Shown: one piece after another, positions 1 to 9,508 of the stretch
Numbering within the stretch: position 1 is the first letter of the stretch
Layout: each line of letters opens with the position of its first letter
NCBI GenBank assembly: GCA_002733575.1
Contig: NVWB01000037.1
Coordinates: forward strand, 1 to 39,254
Direction: 5' to 3'
DNA from: Blastopirellula sp.
Lineage (GTDB): Bacteria; Planctomycetota; Planctomycetia; Pirellulales; Pirellulaceae
DNA: 39,254 nt
The notes under the pieces: generated by a model
The model's input: only the letters and a program-made list of their open reading frames with translations
What the model was told of the DNA's origin: nothing
Database searches by the model: none
Translations under genes and position numbers: made by a program

Positions 1-399
1 GAACTCCACCGCAAACACTTCTTGCTACGGTCTCTAAAAGTGTATAAACCCCCTGTTTTCTAGTCCTAATGACATATTCTACTTAGGGCCGATCGTTGAA
101 TCTTGTGCGTAATAAATAATCCTCAAGCAAACGGAAAATTAATCACGCAAAGCTGCAAAGGCGCCAAGAAAGTTTAAAGCAAAACCTCTTCGAGGCTTCG
201 CGTAAGAATCTTTTTTTTCGACAAGATAAAATGTAAACCCCAACTCTCTGTGCCTCTACTGTTTAAAGCTTCTTTTCTTCCTTCCTTGGCGTCTTTGCGA
301 CTTGGCGTGAGACATCTTACGAAGGAGTTTATGATGATGATTTGAATTTCGATATTATGGTCGGGTAGAAGGTTGAAAGCGGTGGAGTTCACCGAGAAG
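1..399. repeat. MITE-like repeat, copy 1 (left end cut by window edge)
   Basis: First of two long, closely similar non-coding repeats flanking the dehydrogenase gene (the other is at 3946-4369). The right end, 381-399, reads ggtggagttcaccgagaag, and 1-11 (gaactccaccg) is its exact inverse over 11 bp, so the element is bounded by terminal inverted repeats; the outer part of the left repeat lies outside the window. Inside are a forward stretch rich in cgcaaag/cgccaag words (~143-172) and a roughly complementary stretch (~285-312), so a transcript could fold into a long imperfect hairpin. No transposase is present. The short reading frames inside it are not believable genes. Confidence 0.7.
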
Positions 400-418
400 T
401 ATCTGAAGAACTACCATC

Positions 419-3400
419 TTACTCTTCATGGGCCGCATCTTTTTTGTCGGCTTTGAGTCCAGACAAAAATTCAACCAAATCACGAAGCTCTCTTTGCGAT
501 AAATGCTTGAAGATGTCTTCCGGCATAGGGCTCTTGGCACTGCGAGTTGCTTCGACTTCATCTTGAGGGATTGTGATTAGGTTTCCCTTGGCATCGACAA
601 TGTTAATCGCATCGTCGGTTTCTTCTTTAAGAACGCCTGAGAATGTCTTGCCATCTTCGGTTAAAACGAGAATCGATTCAAATCCCTTGGCAATTTTAGC
701 ATTCGGAAGCACGATTGCTTCAAGGAGGTAATCACGAAGTTTCTCTTTGCCAATCGCATCCAATTCTGGGCCAACACGCCCACCGGTTCCTTGAGCCCGA
801 TGACACCGAACACAGGAGACCTCGGTCTTCTCGAAGAAGATTTTTTTACCCAGTTCGGCATCGCCCCCGGATAATGCAGTGCGATATTTGGCGAGAGGGT
901 CTTCCGAATTGAGCGAGCTTTGATAGTCGCTCAAGAGTGCTATGATTTTCTTATTGCCCTTAAATGCTTGTGCGGCTTCAAGCGCATCCAGGTGTGTATC
1001 AGCAGGCAACTTGCCATCGATCAATTTTCGCAGGGAGGAAACAATCAGTGATGCTCCTCCTTTAATTTTAGTAGAAGCCAAGGAAGCCAACGCCGCCTGA
1101 CGTTCGATGGTCGTTTCTGAATTAATCCCTTCAGTCAAAGCGACTAACGCTTCTTCTGGGGCGATTGATGCTAGTAGATCTCTGGCCACAGCTCGAATTC
1201 TTGGAACATCACTTTGAAGCCCTTGCAAGACTAAAGGCTTCGAGTCTTTTTCAAGCGAGACGACTGCACGTAAAGCATCTGCCCGCGTTTGTTCAGGCTG
1301 TTGTTGGTCAAGGACTATTTTCTTCAGTGCCGGAATCACTTCTTTCATTCCAAGTTCAGCGGCCACTCTGGCACCTTCGCTGTGAACTTTACCGGAAGAA
1401 GCTAAAATGCTTGACAGAGAATGGGTCAGAGCTTTCTTGGCAACTTGTTTGTCTCGGGCGACAAGAGGCCGATAGAAGTTGAGAACTCGATCAAGTTCGC
1501 CTGGTTTGTCCCAAGTCTGGAGCATCGCTAAGGCTTCAAGACGTATGGCTGTCGGCATGTCTGTTCGCCCGGCAAATTGAGCCAAGTTGTTGGCACTTTC
1601 TTGATCGCCAATCCGGAAGTTGGCATTGAGAATTCGACGCAATAATGCGTCATCGCTGTAGCCTTGATTAATAAGCTTCGCCAGCTGCGGCATGGCAGGT
1701 TCGATAGGCAGATCATGGATTGCTCTTGCTGCTTCGAGAATTACCTGTTCGTCACTATCTTTTAAATATCGCACTATCGAAGGGCTCCCCAGTCTTCGCA
1801 GTGCCACGATTGCCGCCTTGCGAACCGCGACCGAAGGATGATCGGCCAAGTCTGCCAGTCCTTTGATGTTTTTGGTTCCAGCCAAGGCCATCATCCCGCC
1901 ATGACGTAAAACCGGATCAGCATCGGCGTTCGCGGCTAAATTTTCGACCACCCGGGCGATCAATTGATTCGTGTCTCCTTGTGGGCCAGTTTTACCGAAT
2001 CCTAGCATTGCAAAGTATTTAACACGAGCATTCGGGTCATCTAACAAATCAACAAGCCCGATGGTTAGTTTCAGGTCACCCAATACCTTTGCGGCTTGGG
2101 CGCGAACTTCAGGGTCTTCATCTTTTATTAATGTCTTCGTCAATAAACTGGCAGCTTTGGCTCGTTCTTCATAGTTGGGTTTCACTCGGGCCAGTTGTCC
2201 GATTCCCCAGATGGCATGCAGCCTGCCCAGTTGGTTTTTGCTGGTAGCAGCGACTTGCTCTAGTGATTCAACCGCTTCACGATCAACTAATTCAAATTGA
2301 GCCGCTTGGCGAATACGTCGATCTAAATGCGAAAGTAATTTAGCAAGTTCATTGTCAGACATAGCTGCAAAGCCGCCATTTAATAACCGTTTTACCTCAG
2401 CTACTATTTTGGATTTGGATTCAACCGGATCGTAGATTCGGTAGATACGTCCTTTGTTCAACCCGTTCCACCCATCGACCCAGTCGCTGACGTAGACGCC
2501 ACCATCGGGGCCGAAATCAACGTCGGTAACCAAGGTTTTCCAGACGAATTTATCGGAGTCCACTAGTTCAAAGTTCGCCCCTTGGGTCTTCATCTTGAAA
2601 GTGCGAACACCACTGTTTGCCGGACCGCCTCGGAAATCGCAGAGGAAGAACGTATTGCGATACTTTTCTCCTAAGCCAGTTCCAGGATAATGGGCCAAAC
2701 CACTAGGGCCATCCGAGATGTTTTCAATCGGGGGATTAATATAAGAGGCCTGCCCTTCGTGGAATGGGTGCCAAAGTTTTTCACGATTCCAAGGGCCACG
2801 GTCTCCCAAGTATTGATAGGCCATGTTCCAGCCGCTGTGCCCGCCTTCAATGAGGTAGACCCAGCGTGCTAGGTCACCACTGTCTGAATTGTTGTCGCCA
2901 GTAAACAGATTGCCGAAATCGTCAAACGCAAGTTCTTGAGGATTGCGTAAGCCAGTGTAGAAGACTTCTAACTCCGAACCATCTGGATTGCAGCGGAACA
3001 CCGCGCCGGAACCGGGGTCTTTCAAGTGCTTGCCTTGCGTTTTGATGTTGTAGCCACGGTCTCCAATGCTGTAATAGATTTTACCATCAGGGCCCATGAT
3101 TAGCCCGTGCATATCATGCCCACGGAAAGCAAATCGAACTCCGTAGCCGTTGTGCAAAGACTTGCGAACTTCAGCTTTGCCATCGCCATCATTGTCTCGT
3201 AGACGCCACAGATTTGGGATGTTCGTATAGAAGACATCCCCCTTGTGATAGAGTACACCGGCTCCTGTGCCCTCGACAATATCATTATAATGTTCGCTGA
3301 AAACCGTGGCTTTATCCGCTTTGCCATCTCCATCGGTATCTTCTATTAATCGAATTCGATCATCGTGTTTCGTATATTCTTCGGCGGCTTCTGGATGATG

Positions 3401-3760
3401 TTTGAGAATATAGGCCCGTCGATCTTCCACCGTTTGTGCTGCTAGATCATCGGTTAACCAGTAATTGTGTTTGCGGTTGTCTTCGACCCCTTTGCCTTGA
3501 CGAAAGGTCTCGGCGACATAGATTCTGCCAGAAGGATCAAAACAAAAAACGACAGGATTTGCCAACAGAGGTTCGGCCGCCCAAAGTTCCATTTCTAGAC
3601 CTTCGGGAACATCAAATCCAGCAATCGCACTTTCGCCTTCATTCGAAACAGGAGCAATTTGTGGCTCCTCCGGCTTCGGCACATCCGCCGCATTTAGTTG
3701 GGTTATTGATAAAACGAATGCTGGAATTACTACAAAGCTTTGGAAAATAACACGAAACAC
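419..3760 (-). CDS. Secreted PVC-type membrane-bound dehydrogenase with HEAT repeats and c-type haem
   Basis: Exported oxidoreductase-like protein, 1113 residues. A signal peptide (about 1-24) is followed by a six-bladed propeller of the sorbosone/glucose dehydrogenase kind (~40-455; GLRNPQELAFD and several DGDGKA-type calcium-like loops), a long alpha-helical HEAT-repeat region (~460-930), and a C-terminal haem-binding domain with CVRCH at 983-987 and the usual following GRVGPEL. This matches the Planctomycetes/Verrucomicrobia architectures described as a putative membrane-bound dehydrogenase domain plus a haem-binding domain. It probably oxidises a sugar or polyol outside the cytoplasm and passes electrons to the haem; the substrate is unknown. 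The start is GTG at 3758-3760, supported by GAGGAA at 3767-3772, six bases upstream. It is a lone gene between two direct copies of a MITE-like repeat. The family assignment is firm; the activity is inferred. Confidence 0.9.
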   Translation of the reverse strand: MFRVIFQSFVVIPAFVLSITQLNAADVPKPEEPQIAPVSNEGESAIAGFDVPEGLEMELWAAEPLLANPVVFCFDPSGRIYVAETFRQGKGVEDNRKHNYWLTDDLAAQTVEDRRAYILKHHPEAAEEYTKHDDRIRLIEDTDGDGKADKATVFSEHYNDIVEGTGAGVLYHKGDVFYTNIPNLWRLRDNDGDGKAEVRKSLHNGYGVRFAFRGHDMHGLIMGPDGKIYYSIGDRGYNIKTQGKHLKDPGSGAVFRCNPDGSELEVFYTGLRNPQELAFDDFGNLFTGDNNSDSGDLARWVYLIEGGHSGWNMAYQYLGDRGPWNREKLWHPFHEGQASYINPPIENISDGPSGLAHYPGTGLGEKYRNTFFLCDFRGGPANSGVRTFKMKTQGANFELVDSDKFVWKTLVTDVDFGPDGGVYVSDWVDGWNGLNKGRIYRIYDPVESKSKIVAEVKRLLNGGFAAMSDNELAKLLSHLDRRIRQAAQFELVDREAVESLEQVAATSKNQLGRLHAIWGIGQLARVKPNYEERAKAASLLTKTLIKDEDPEVRAQAAKVLGDLKLTIGLVDLLDDPNARVKYFAMLGFGKTGPQGDTNQLIARVVENLAANADADPVLRHGGMMALAGTKNIKGLADLADHPSVAVRKAAIVALRRLGSPSIVRYLKDSDEQVILEAARAIHDLPIEPAMPQLAKLINQGYSDDALLRRILNANFRIGDQESANNLAQFAGRTDMPTAIRLEALAMLQTWDKPGELDRVLNFYRPLVARDKQVAKKALTHSLSSILASSGKVHSEGARVAAELGMKEVIPALKKIVLDQQQPEQTRADALRAVVSLEKDSKPLVLQGLQSDVPRIRAVARDLLASIAPEEALVALTEGINSETTIERQAALASLASTKIKGGASLIVSSLRKLIDGKLPADTHLDALEAAQAFKGNKKIIALLSDYQSSLNSEDPLAKYRTALSGGDAELGKKIFFEKTEVSCVRCHRAQGTGGRVGPELDAIGKEKLRDYLLEAIVLPNAKIAKGFESILVLTEDGKTFSGVLKEETDDAINIVDAKGNLITIPQDEVEATRSAKSPMPEDIFKHLSQRELRDLVEFLSGLKADKKDAAHEE

Positions 3761-3945
3761 AATGGGTTCCTCAAGTGGGCATATTGACTGAAAAAATGAT
3801 ATCTACTCCATTCAAGCGATGATAATTTTGCTAGAAAGAAGCTAATAGAAGTCTATGCGTAATCATTTAGCCTAGTTGGCACTATGGATCGAAACAAGAA
3901 GTGTAATCTTAAGTCTGACAGAGAAAAACGGCTGTTTTTTTGACG

Positions 3946-4369
3946 CTTCTCGTTGAACTCCACCGAACACTTCTTGCTACGGTCTTTAAAACCCTATGAA
4001 TACGGTGAATTATTGTTCGTAATAAATAATCCTCAAGCAAACGAAAAATTAATCACGCCAAGCCGCAAAGACGCCAAGAAAGTTTAAAGCAAAACCCCTT
4101 CGCGGCTTCGCGGCTTCGAGGCTTCGCGTGAGAATCTTTTTTTCGACAAGATAAAATGTAAACCCCAACTCTCTGTTCTCTCTGTGCCTCTGTGTTTAAA
4201 GCTTCTTTTTTCTTTCGTGTCTTCGTGCCTTGGTGGTAATCTCTCTTTTTCTTCCTTGGCGCCTTTGGGCCATGGCGTGAGACATCTTTTGAAGGGATTT
4301 AAGATGATGATTTGAATTTCGATATTATTGTCGGGTAGAAGGTTGGAAGTGGTAGAGTTCACCGAGAAG
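3946..4369. repeat. MITE-like repeat, copy 2 (complete)
   Basis: Complete copy of the element seen at 1-399, same orientation. Its ends are inverted repeats: cttctcgttgaactccacc (3946-3964) and ggtagagttcaccgagaag (4351-4369) match at 17 of 19 positions after reverse complementing. The interior shares long near-identical blocks with copy 1 (for example 4021-4170 and 4250-4345) but carries an extra ~45-bp segment around 4205-4250 and lacks ~30 bp near the left end. The cgcaaag/cgccaag-rich stretch at 4052-4083 is roughly complementary to 4249-4283, and 4099-4131 holds short tandem cggcttcg repeats. No encoded transposase. A TACAAT box sits just outside the right end (4395-4400), before the zinc-ribbon gene. 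Confidence 0.75.
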
Positions 4370-4451
4370 TGTCGATTTTTTGTGCTTTTTAAGATACAAT
4401 CGAGACTGAATTCATTCTCATCAGTTTTATTCACGACCGGAAAAGCGTTTC

Positions 4452-5090
4452 ATGGCAACTATTTGCAGCAAATGTGGAGAGCAACTTTTAGGAAGCGTTA
4501 ATCGTTGTTGGAAATGTGGAACCGAGTATCAAGCTGAACCAGAATCTGATATTCCGCCCATTTGCCGTGGCCCAGTTTTGCGGGAATACCTGAGTTTAGG
4601 TAATGAACTTACCGCAGAGGAACTGCCTGTGGTGATTGTGGCTGAAGAAGTTGAGCAAAATGATATCCCTCAAGATTCAGTATTAGTGGAGGAAACACCC
4701 TCTGAGAGTGATACGCAAGAATTGGCAGAGCCTTCGGCAACTGATACATCAATCGAAAACGAGGTTTCTGATAGCGCAATCAGCCCTATCACACAGCCAT
4801 TTGCTATCGAACCAGAGGATACACAATCTGGATTAGGTAACACTTACTTGTGGATCATCGGGTTGAGTATTGTTGCCGGAACTTCGAGCATCTTTACCGT
4901 TTACGCGATTCCACTCTCGCTGATTGCCCTGGGATTTGCCATTTGGAAACTCAATGACCACCAGGGATCGTTGACTTGGGTTTGTTTATTACTGGCAATT
5001 TTGGCGTTTGCCATTTCCTCGATTCGCTTGGCGATATTTATTTACTCGCTAGTTGGGGGCCCATTCTCAGTTTTTCCCCTATATTGGTAA
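4452..5090 (+). CDS. Zinc-ribbon membrane protein, function unknown
   Basis: 212 residues. The N-terminus is a compact zinc ribbon, CSKCG at 5-9 and CWKCG at 19-23, giving four cysteines to bind one zinc. A long acidic, low-complexity linker follows (about 45-130, rich in Glu, Asp, Ser and Thr), then a hydrophobic C-terminal third with three or so membrane segments (about 132-152, 154-168, 174-205). Small planctomycete proteins with an N-terminal zinc ribbon and C-terminal membrane helices are common but uncharacterised, so no function is given. The ribbon is expected in the cytoplasm. It starts 82 bp after MITE copy 2; a TACAAT box at 4395-4400 may be its -10. Seventy-odd bases separate it from the folate gene on the same strand. 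Confidence 0.8.
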   Translation: MATICSKCGEQLLGSVNRCWKCGTEYQAEPESDIPPICRGPVLREYLSLGNELTAEELPVVIVAEEVEQNDIPQDSVLVEETPSESDTQELAEPSATDTSIENEVSDSAISPITQPFAIEPEDTQSGLGNTYLWIIGLSIVAGTSSIFTVYAIPLSLIALGFAIWKLNDHQGSLTWVCLLLAILAFAISSIRLAIFIYSLVGGPFSVFPLYW

Positions 5091-5174
5091 TTGGACTTTC
5101 ACTTTTTATTGAATCAGATGAGTAAATCAGAATCTTTCATTCGTTCTCAGACCAGATAGACCGATCAACCTCGT

Positions 5175-5756
5175 ATGAATGTCTCGCAGGCAAAGCAGCA
5201 ACTACGGCGTTCAATTCTCGATAACCGTAATTCTTTTCCCGATAGAGAAGCTGCCAGCCAACAAATTATGGAAACGATTGAGGAATCCGTTGAGTTCAAA
5301 CAGGCATCCACGGTGTTGTTCTACCTGAGTGCCCGATCTGAAGTGGCCACTTTAGATTCAGTGCGTATTGCTTTAAATAACGAGAAGACGGTAGTTGTGC
5401 CCTACTGTCAGGGTGATGAGTTGAAACTTTTCCATTTGAAAAACGAGCACGAACTAGAAATTGGCCGCTTCAAAATTCTAGAACCTCGAATTGAATTACG
5501 AAACGATGGGAGTCGTGTAGTAGACCCTAAGCTAATTGATATTGCCTTGGTTCCTGGCGCTGCGTTTGATTCACAGGGATCTCGTTTAGGCTATGGCCGT
5601 GGCTATTATGATCGGCTTCTGCCAAATCTTCGCCGTGACGCGATGACGATTGGATTGGCTTTCGATTGCCAAATGGTCTCGCAGGTTCCCTGTGAGAAGC
5701 ATGATTACAGATTAAATCGAATCGTAACGCAAACTCAGGTTATCGACTGTAATTAA
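5175..5756 (+). CDS. 5-formyltetrahydrofolate cyclo-ligase
   Basis: Cytoplasmic enzyme converting 5-formyltetrahydrofolate to 5,10-methenyltetrahydrofolate with ATP, returning a storage or inhibitory folate to the one-carbon pool. 193 residues, normal for the family. The hallmark is RLGYGRGYYDRLL at about residues 137-149, the glycine/tyrosine-rich ATP and folate binding loop, preceded by LVPGAAFD; the N-terminal KQQLRRSIL helix is also typical. The start is the ATG at 5175; no strong ribosome-binding site precedes it. It converges on aroH, the two stops being six bases apart, with no hairpin between them. Confidence 0.92.
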   Translation: MNVSQAKQQLRRSILDNRNSFPDREAASQQIMETIEESVEFKQASTVLFYLSARSEVATLDSVRIALNNEKTVVVPYCQGDELKLFHLKNEHELEIGRFKILEPRIELRNDGSRVVDPKLIDIALVPGAAFDSQGSRLGYGRGYYDRLLPNLRRDAMTIGLAFDCQMVSQVPCEKHDYRLNRIVTQTQVIDCN

Positions 5757-5762
5757 TGCGGA

Positions 5763-6188
5763 TTACTTACACTGAGACATCTGGTCTTCAATCCACTTTT
5801 CAAGATCTGTCCAATCAACCGGTGGGATATCAGATAAGTCAGGGCGAAGTTTAACGGCTTCTTTAATATAGACGTGACAGATCTCTTCTTGTGCCTTAGC
5901 AGTATTCCAATGCAGTAGGATGCGAATACAACGAGGTAAAGAACCAGGTACATTGACTTCGTGTGTACATATCAGCGGAACATCCATCCAACCAAGCTGA
6001 CGAGCTGCTAATGCCGGGAATTCGGCATCTAAATCAAAGGTAATACTGAATATGGCGCTTGCGACATCCTGAGGATTGATATCATTTTGCCGTATCATTA
6101 GAGCCAACAACTGCCGGGTCGATTCTAAAATCTCATCACGACTATTGTGATCCACAGTAGTAGCCCCACGAACCCCGCGGCACATCAT
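5763..6188 (-). CDS. aroH: Monofunctional AroH-class chorismate mutase
   Basis: Catalyses chorismate to prephenate, the first committed step to phenylalanine and tyrosine. The protein aligns along its length with the Bacillus AroH fold: RGVRGATTV at residues 4-12, [15 protein letters not shown] in the middle, the CTHEVNV strand, CIRILL, and [15 protein letters not shown] near the end. Known active-site residues of the family are conserved in place: Arg7, Cys and Glu in CTHE, Arg in CIR, and Tyr in HVY. I place the start at the ATG at 6186-6188 because GGAG (6196-6199) lies seven bases upstream; an in-frame ATG at 6206 would add six residues that do not match the family. The product is 141 residues, slightly longer than Bacillus AroH because of a C-terminal extension. 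Confidence 0.93.
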   Translation of the reverse strand: MMCRGVRGATTVDHNSRDEILESTRQLLALMIRQNDINPQDVASAIFSITFDLDAEFPALAARQLGWMDVPLICTHEVNVPGSLPRCIRILLHWNTAKAQEEICHVYIKEAVKLRPDLSDIPPVDWTDLEKWIEDQMSQCK

Positions 6189-6206
6189 ACAACAACTCCA
6201 ACTCAA

Positions 6207-6477
6207 ATGTGTAATAACCGATTGCTAAATAGAATAAGTCAGCAACTCGTATGCACTTAAGATAACGTGAGAATGAGAAAAGCGGTAGTATCTCAAGATT
6301 GACATCAAAACGAACAATGAAAGTTCACAAAAAAGGGTGAGGATATCGTTTTTGAAAGAAAATAAATGGCAGTTTAGACCGGAATATGCCGCTGTTATTG
6401 AACAAAATAGCTAAAACTATCCAAAGACGCCTTCGGCCCATTGACGCTCTCGGTGGTTTTGGTAGTATTCCTTTCTT
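6207..6477. other. Gene-free spacer, probable rRNA promoter region
   Basis: No believable gene. It separates the aroH start from the 16S leader, so both promoters should lie here. A perfect TTGACA occurs at 6299-6304, but nothing close to a -10 box follows at the right spacing, and I could not single out a convincing promoter for the rRNA. Confidence 0.4.
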
Positions 6478-6524
6478 CCTGGTGACGCGAGAGTGTCACT
6501 AGGGAAATTTGATCTTTGACAATT
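6478..6524 (+). promoter_or_regulatory. boxB/boxA-like antitermination elements in the rRNA leader
   Basis: A hairpin at 6478-6503 (cctggtgac pairs with gtcactagg through nine pairs, one of them G-U, around an eight-base loop) is followed eight bases later by gatctttgacaatt at 6511-6524. The latter resembles the boxA element of bacterial rRNA leaders (consensus near TGCTCTTTAACAAT), and hairpin-then-boxA is the usual boxB-boxA order used by Nus factors to stop premature termination of rRNA transcription. The position, about 230 bases before the mature 16S, also fits. Assigned by pattern only. The TTGACA inside boxA lacks a matching -10 and is not taken as a promoter. Confidence 0.5.
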
Positions 6525-6715
6525 TGGTTGTGACCTCTGTTGAGTGAAGCGTGAGATCGTGCTTCTATTGCAGATACTTACTTCGGTAGGTTGAAATGGT
6601 AGAAGTTATACAATTTCAAGCTGAACTCAATTTATTTTTTTGAGTTTAATTTGTGAACTAACTAATTATTTAATAATGAGACTAGTTCAAACCAGAAACT
6701 TTGTTTGTTCATTAC

Positions 6716-6737
6716 TTAAGTTGCTTCGGTAACTTAA
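6716..6737 (+). other. UUCG-capped hairpin just upstream of 16S
   Basis: ttaagttgc and gtaacttaa pair through nine base pairs (one G-U) around a TTCG loop closed by C-G, the exceptionally stable cUUCGg tetraloop. It ends 13 bases before the first base of mature 16S. Likely a leader structure acting in processing or folding of pre-16S. Confidence 0.6.
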
Positions 6738-6750
6738 TTTAAGCATACAT

Positions 6751-8269
<1,519 letters not shown>

Positions 8270-8389
8270 ATTTGATTCTAATCTAACGATTAAAATCAAG
8301 GGACGATCTTACACGACTGTTCGAGCAAGCAATTGCCCAAACAATCAAGTGAATCTTGACAGAAGGTTACACCAAATTTTCAATATATG

Positions 8390-8430
8390 AAAAGTGTTGG
8401 AAGTCAGAAATGATTTCCAACGCTTTTTTT
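8390..8430 (+). terminator. Intrinsic terminator of the 16S transcript
   Basis: gtgttggaa (8394-8402) pairs with ttccaacgc (8414-8422), nine base pairs with one wobble around an eleven-base loop, flanked by an A run before and seven T after (8424-8430). It lies about 130 bases past the mature 3' end and confirms that the rRNA transcript ends without a 23S gene. Confidence 0.88.
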
Positions 8431-8454
8431 ATGCGCTGAGATAACTTAGGACTT

Positions 8455-8723
8455 CCAATTTGTCCATTGGCTAAACATTTCAGAAAACCCCTCTGCTGCG
8501 GCGTATTTGTCCAATGGATAAATTTTCAAGCCACATAGCATCGGTTGACAGGATGCTGTTGTATTTTTTGTGTTGTTGTAAGTGATATCAGTAAACGACT
8601 TACGATGAGTCGCACTAATACCAACTCCCTTCTCACCAATAATTTGTCCATTGGATAAATTTTCATCCATGGACAAATTCGCAATTCGCACGTTTCCTAC
8701 CAGTGATTTCAGCCTGTTTTCCC
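8455..8723. repeat. Palindrome-word unit A of a two-unit tandem array
   Basis: Non-coding unit of about 269 bp, aligned almost without gaps to the next unit. Conserved scaffold: tttcagaaaacccctctg (8478-8495), gttgtaagtga (8575-8585) paired with gacttacga (8597-8605), and ttcgcacgtttcctaccag (8685-8703). At three matching positions stands the same palindromic word, tttgtccattggataaa or a one-base variant (8459-8475, 8506-8522, 8643-8659), with a further partial copy, tccatggacaaa, at 8666-8677. The three words fall in different reading frames, so their conservation is at nucleotide level. The function is unknown. Confidence 0.75.
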
Positions 8724-8992
8724 GCTTGGTAACCAAAGGTTACTTTTTCAGAAAAACCCCTCTGTAGAATAAAAGATAACCAAGGGTTACCAATTTTGAT
8801 CAGTCCAAATAACAGATACACTCGAAACCCCGATTTCATGCGTCGTTGTAAGTGAGTCTATCACATGACTTACGACGATTGATATTCTTTCGGATCACAA
8901 TACAGGGCAAAAGGTGACATTGGCTACCATGGTAACCCTTGGTTACTTTTGACTTCGCACATTTCCAACCAGTGATTAATCCGACCTTTCCC
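8724..8992. repeat. Palindrome-word unit B of a two-unit tandem array
   Basis: Second unit, offset 268-270 bp from unit A throughout. Scaffold matches: tttcagaaaaacccctctg (8746-8764), gttgtaagtga (8845-8855) with gacttacga (8867-8875), and ttcgcacatttccaaccag (8954-8972). The palindromic word has been replaced everywhere by a different one built on gtaacc/ggttac: gtaaccaaaggttac (8729-8743), ataaccaagggttac (8776-8790) and gtaacccttggttac (8932-8946), plus taccatggta at 8925-8934. Both arms changed together at every position. The function is unknown. Confidence 0.75.
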
Positions 8993-9036
8993 CCCATCAG
9001 AAATCCAATCATCGGGTAGCCCATGTTGCTCGCAAC

Positions 9037-9050
9037 CTGCGCTAGCGCAG
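9037..9050. repeat. Perfect 14-bp palindrome
   Basis: ctgcgctagcgcag is its own reverse complement. It lies just after the two-unit array, beside a small gttg-ctcg-caac hairpin (9025-9036). It may be a protein-binding site or a remnant of a further unit; no gene is near. Confidence 0.5.
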
Positions 9051-9160
9051 TCGACAACAGGTCGCAAACGGAGCATGATTTATCACGAAACTAACCCACA
9101 ACCCTCTGATCCAATTTACAAAAAAAATGTAAGGTCCGCCGGTTATTTTGCCTGGAAAAA

Positions 9161-9189
9161 TGAGAATCCAACCTGCTTCCTAATTCTCA
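9161..9189. repeat. Inverted repeat, 7-bp arms
   Basis: tgagaat (9161-9167) and attctca (9183-9189) are exact inverse copies around a 15-base loop. It is one of several unrelated hairpins in the gene-free stretch 8993-9508; a smaller one, ttaca/tgtaa, is at 9116-9132. It does not look like a terminator. Confidence 0.45.
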
Positions 9190-9218
9190 ATCAAAGTAGC
9201 ATTGCAAACCCCAATCAC

Positions 9219-9258
9219 ACTGGTTGTGACACTGGCAAAATGCAGTGTCACAACCAGT
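9219..9258. repeat. Perfect 16-bp hairpin
   Basis: actggttgtgacactg (9219-9234) and cagtgtcacaaccagt (9243-9258) are exact inverse copies around an eight-base loop. There is no T run on either side, so an ordinary intrinsic terminator is unlikely. The perfect pairing argues for selection or recent origin. The remaining gene-free sequence to 9508 shows only a candidate promoter. Confidence 0.7.
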
Positions 9259-9353
9259 CGAGCCATCACGAACTGATTGAAATCTGAAAAGAAACGCCTG
9301 ATGCCAAACAGTCTTAATTTACATGAAATAAATGGCTATTTCTTGTAAAACAA

Positions 9354-9382
9354 TTGACAACGATACAAAAAACACCTAGTTT
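9354..9382 (+). promoter_or_regulatory. Candidate promoter for the LEPR-XLL gene
   Basis: A perfect TTGACA (9354-9359) is followed after 17 bases by TAGTTT (9377-9382), matching TATAAT at three of six positions. It would start a transcript about 120 bases before the ATG at 9509. Moderate support only. Confidence 0.35.
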
Positions 9383-9508
9383 GGTTGGATGTAAAAACCA
9401 GAAGATGTACCACTTGTGCTTTGAAATTGTATCAAAACCTTAAATATCATCCAATCTATCTGAATACTGCCCTATTCATTCGCCCCGTGAAATACAAGAA
9501 TTAACACC

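Noticed and set aside
4084..4434. 116-codon minus-strand frame in MITE copy 2
   Set aside because: It is built from repeat sequence, is disrupted in copy 1, and encodes low-complexity residues; no family resemblance.
8455..8723. DnaA boxes / replication origin, because unit A contains ttatcca
   Set aside because: The match stops short of TTATCCACA, the same positions in unit B are gtaacc, and no dnaA, dnaN or gidA gene is near.
8455..8992. CRISPR or TIGR-like guide array
   Set aside because: Only two units of ~269 bp, no short regular repeat-spacer pattern, and no cas or tas genes nearby.
8446..9057. Two minus-strand frames (96 and 73 codons) over the palindrome-word units
   Set aside because: The repeated words fall in different frames within them and the two frames share little protein similarity although the DNA units align; nucleotide-level constraint explains them better.
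9219..9258. Integron attC site or intrinsic terminator
   Set aside because: There are no paired core sites or integrase for the first, and no T run for the second.
9075..9287. 70-codon plus-strand frame
   Set aside because: It runs straight through two perfect hairpins and has no protein-like composition.
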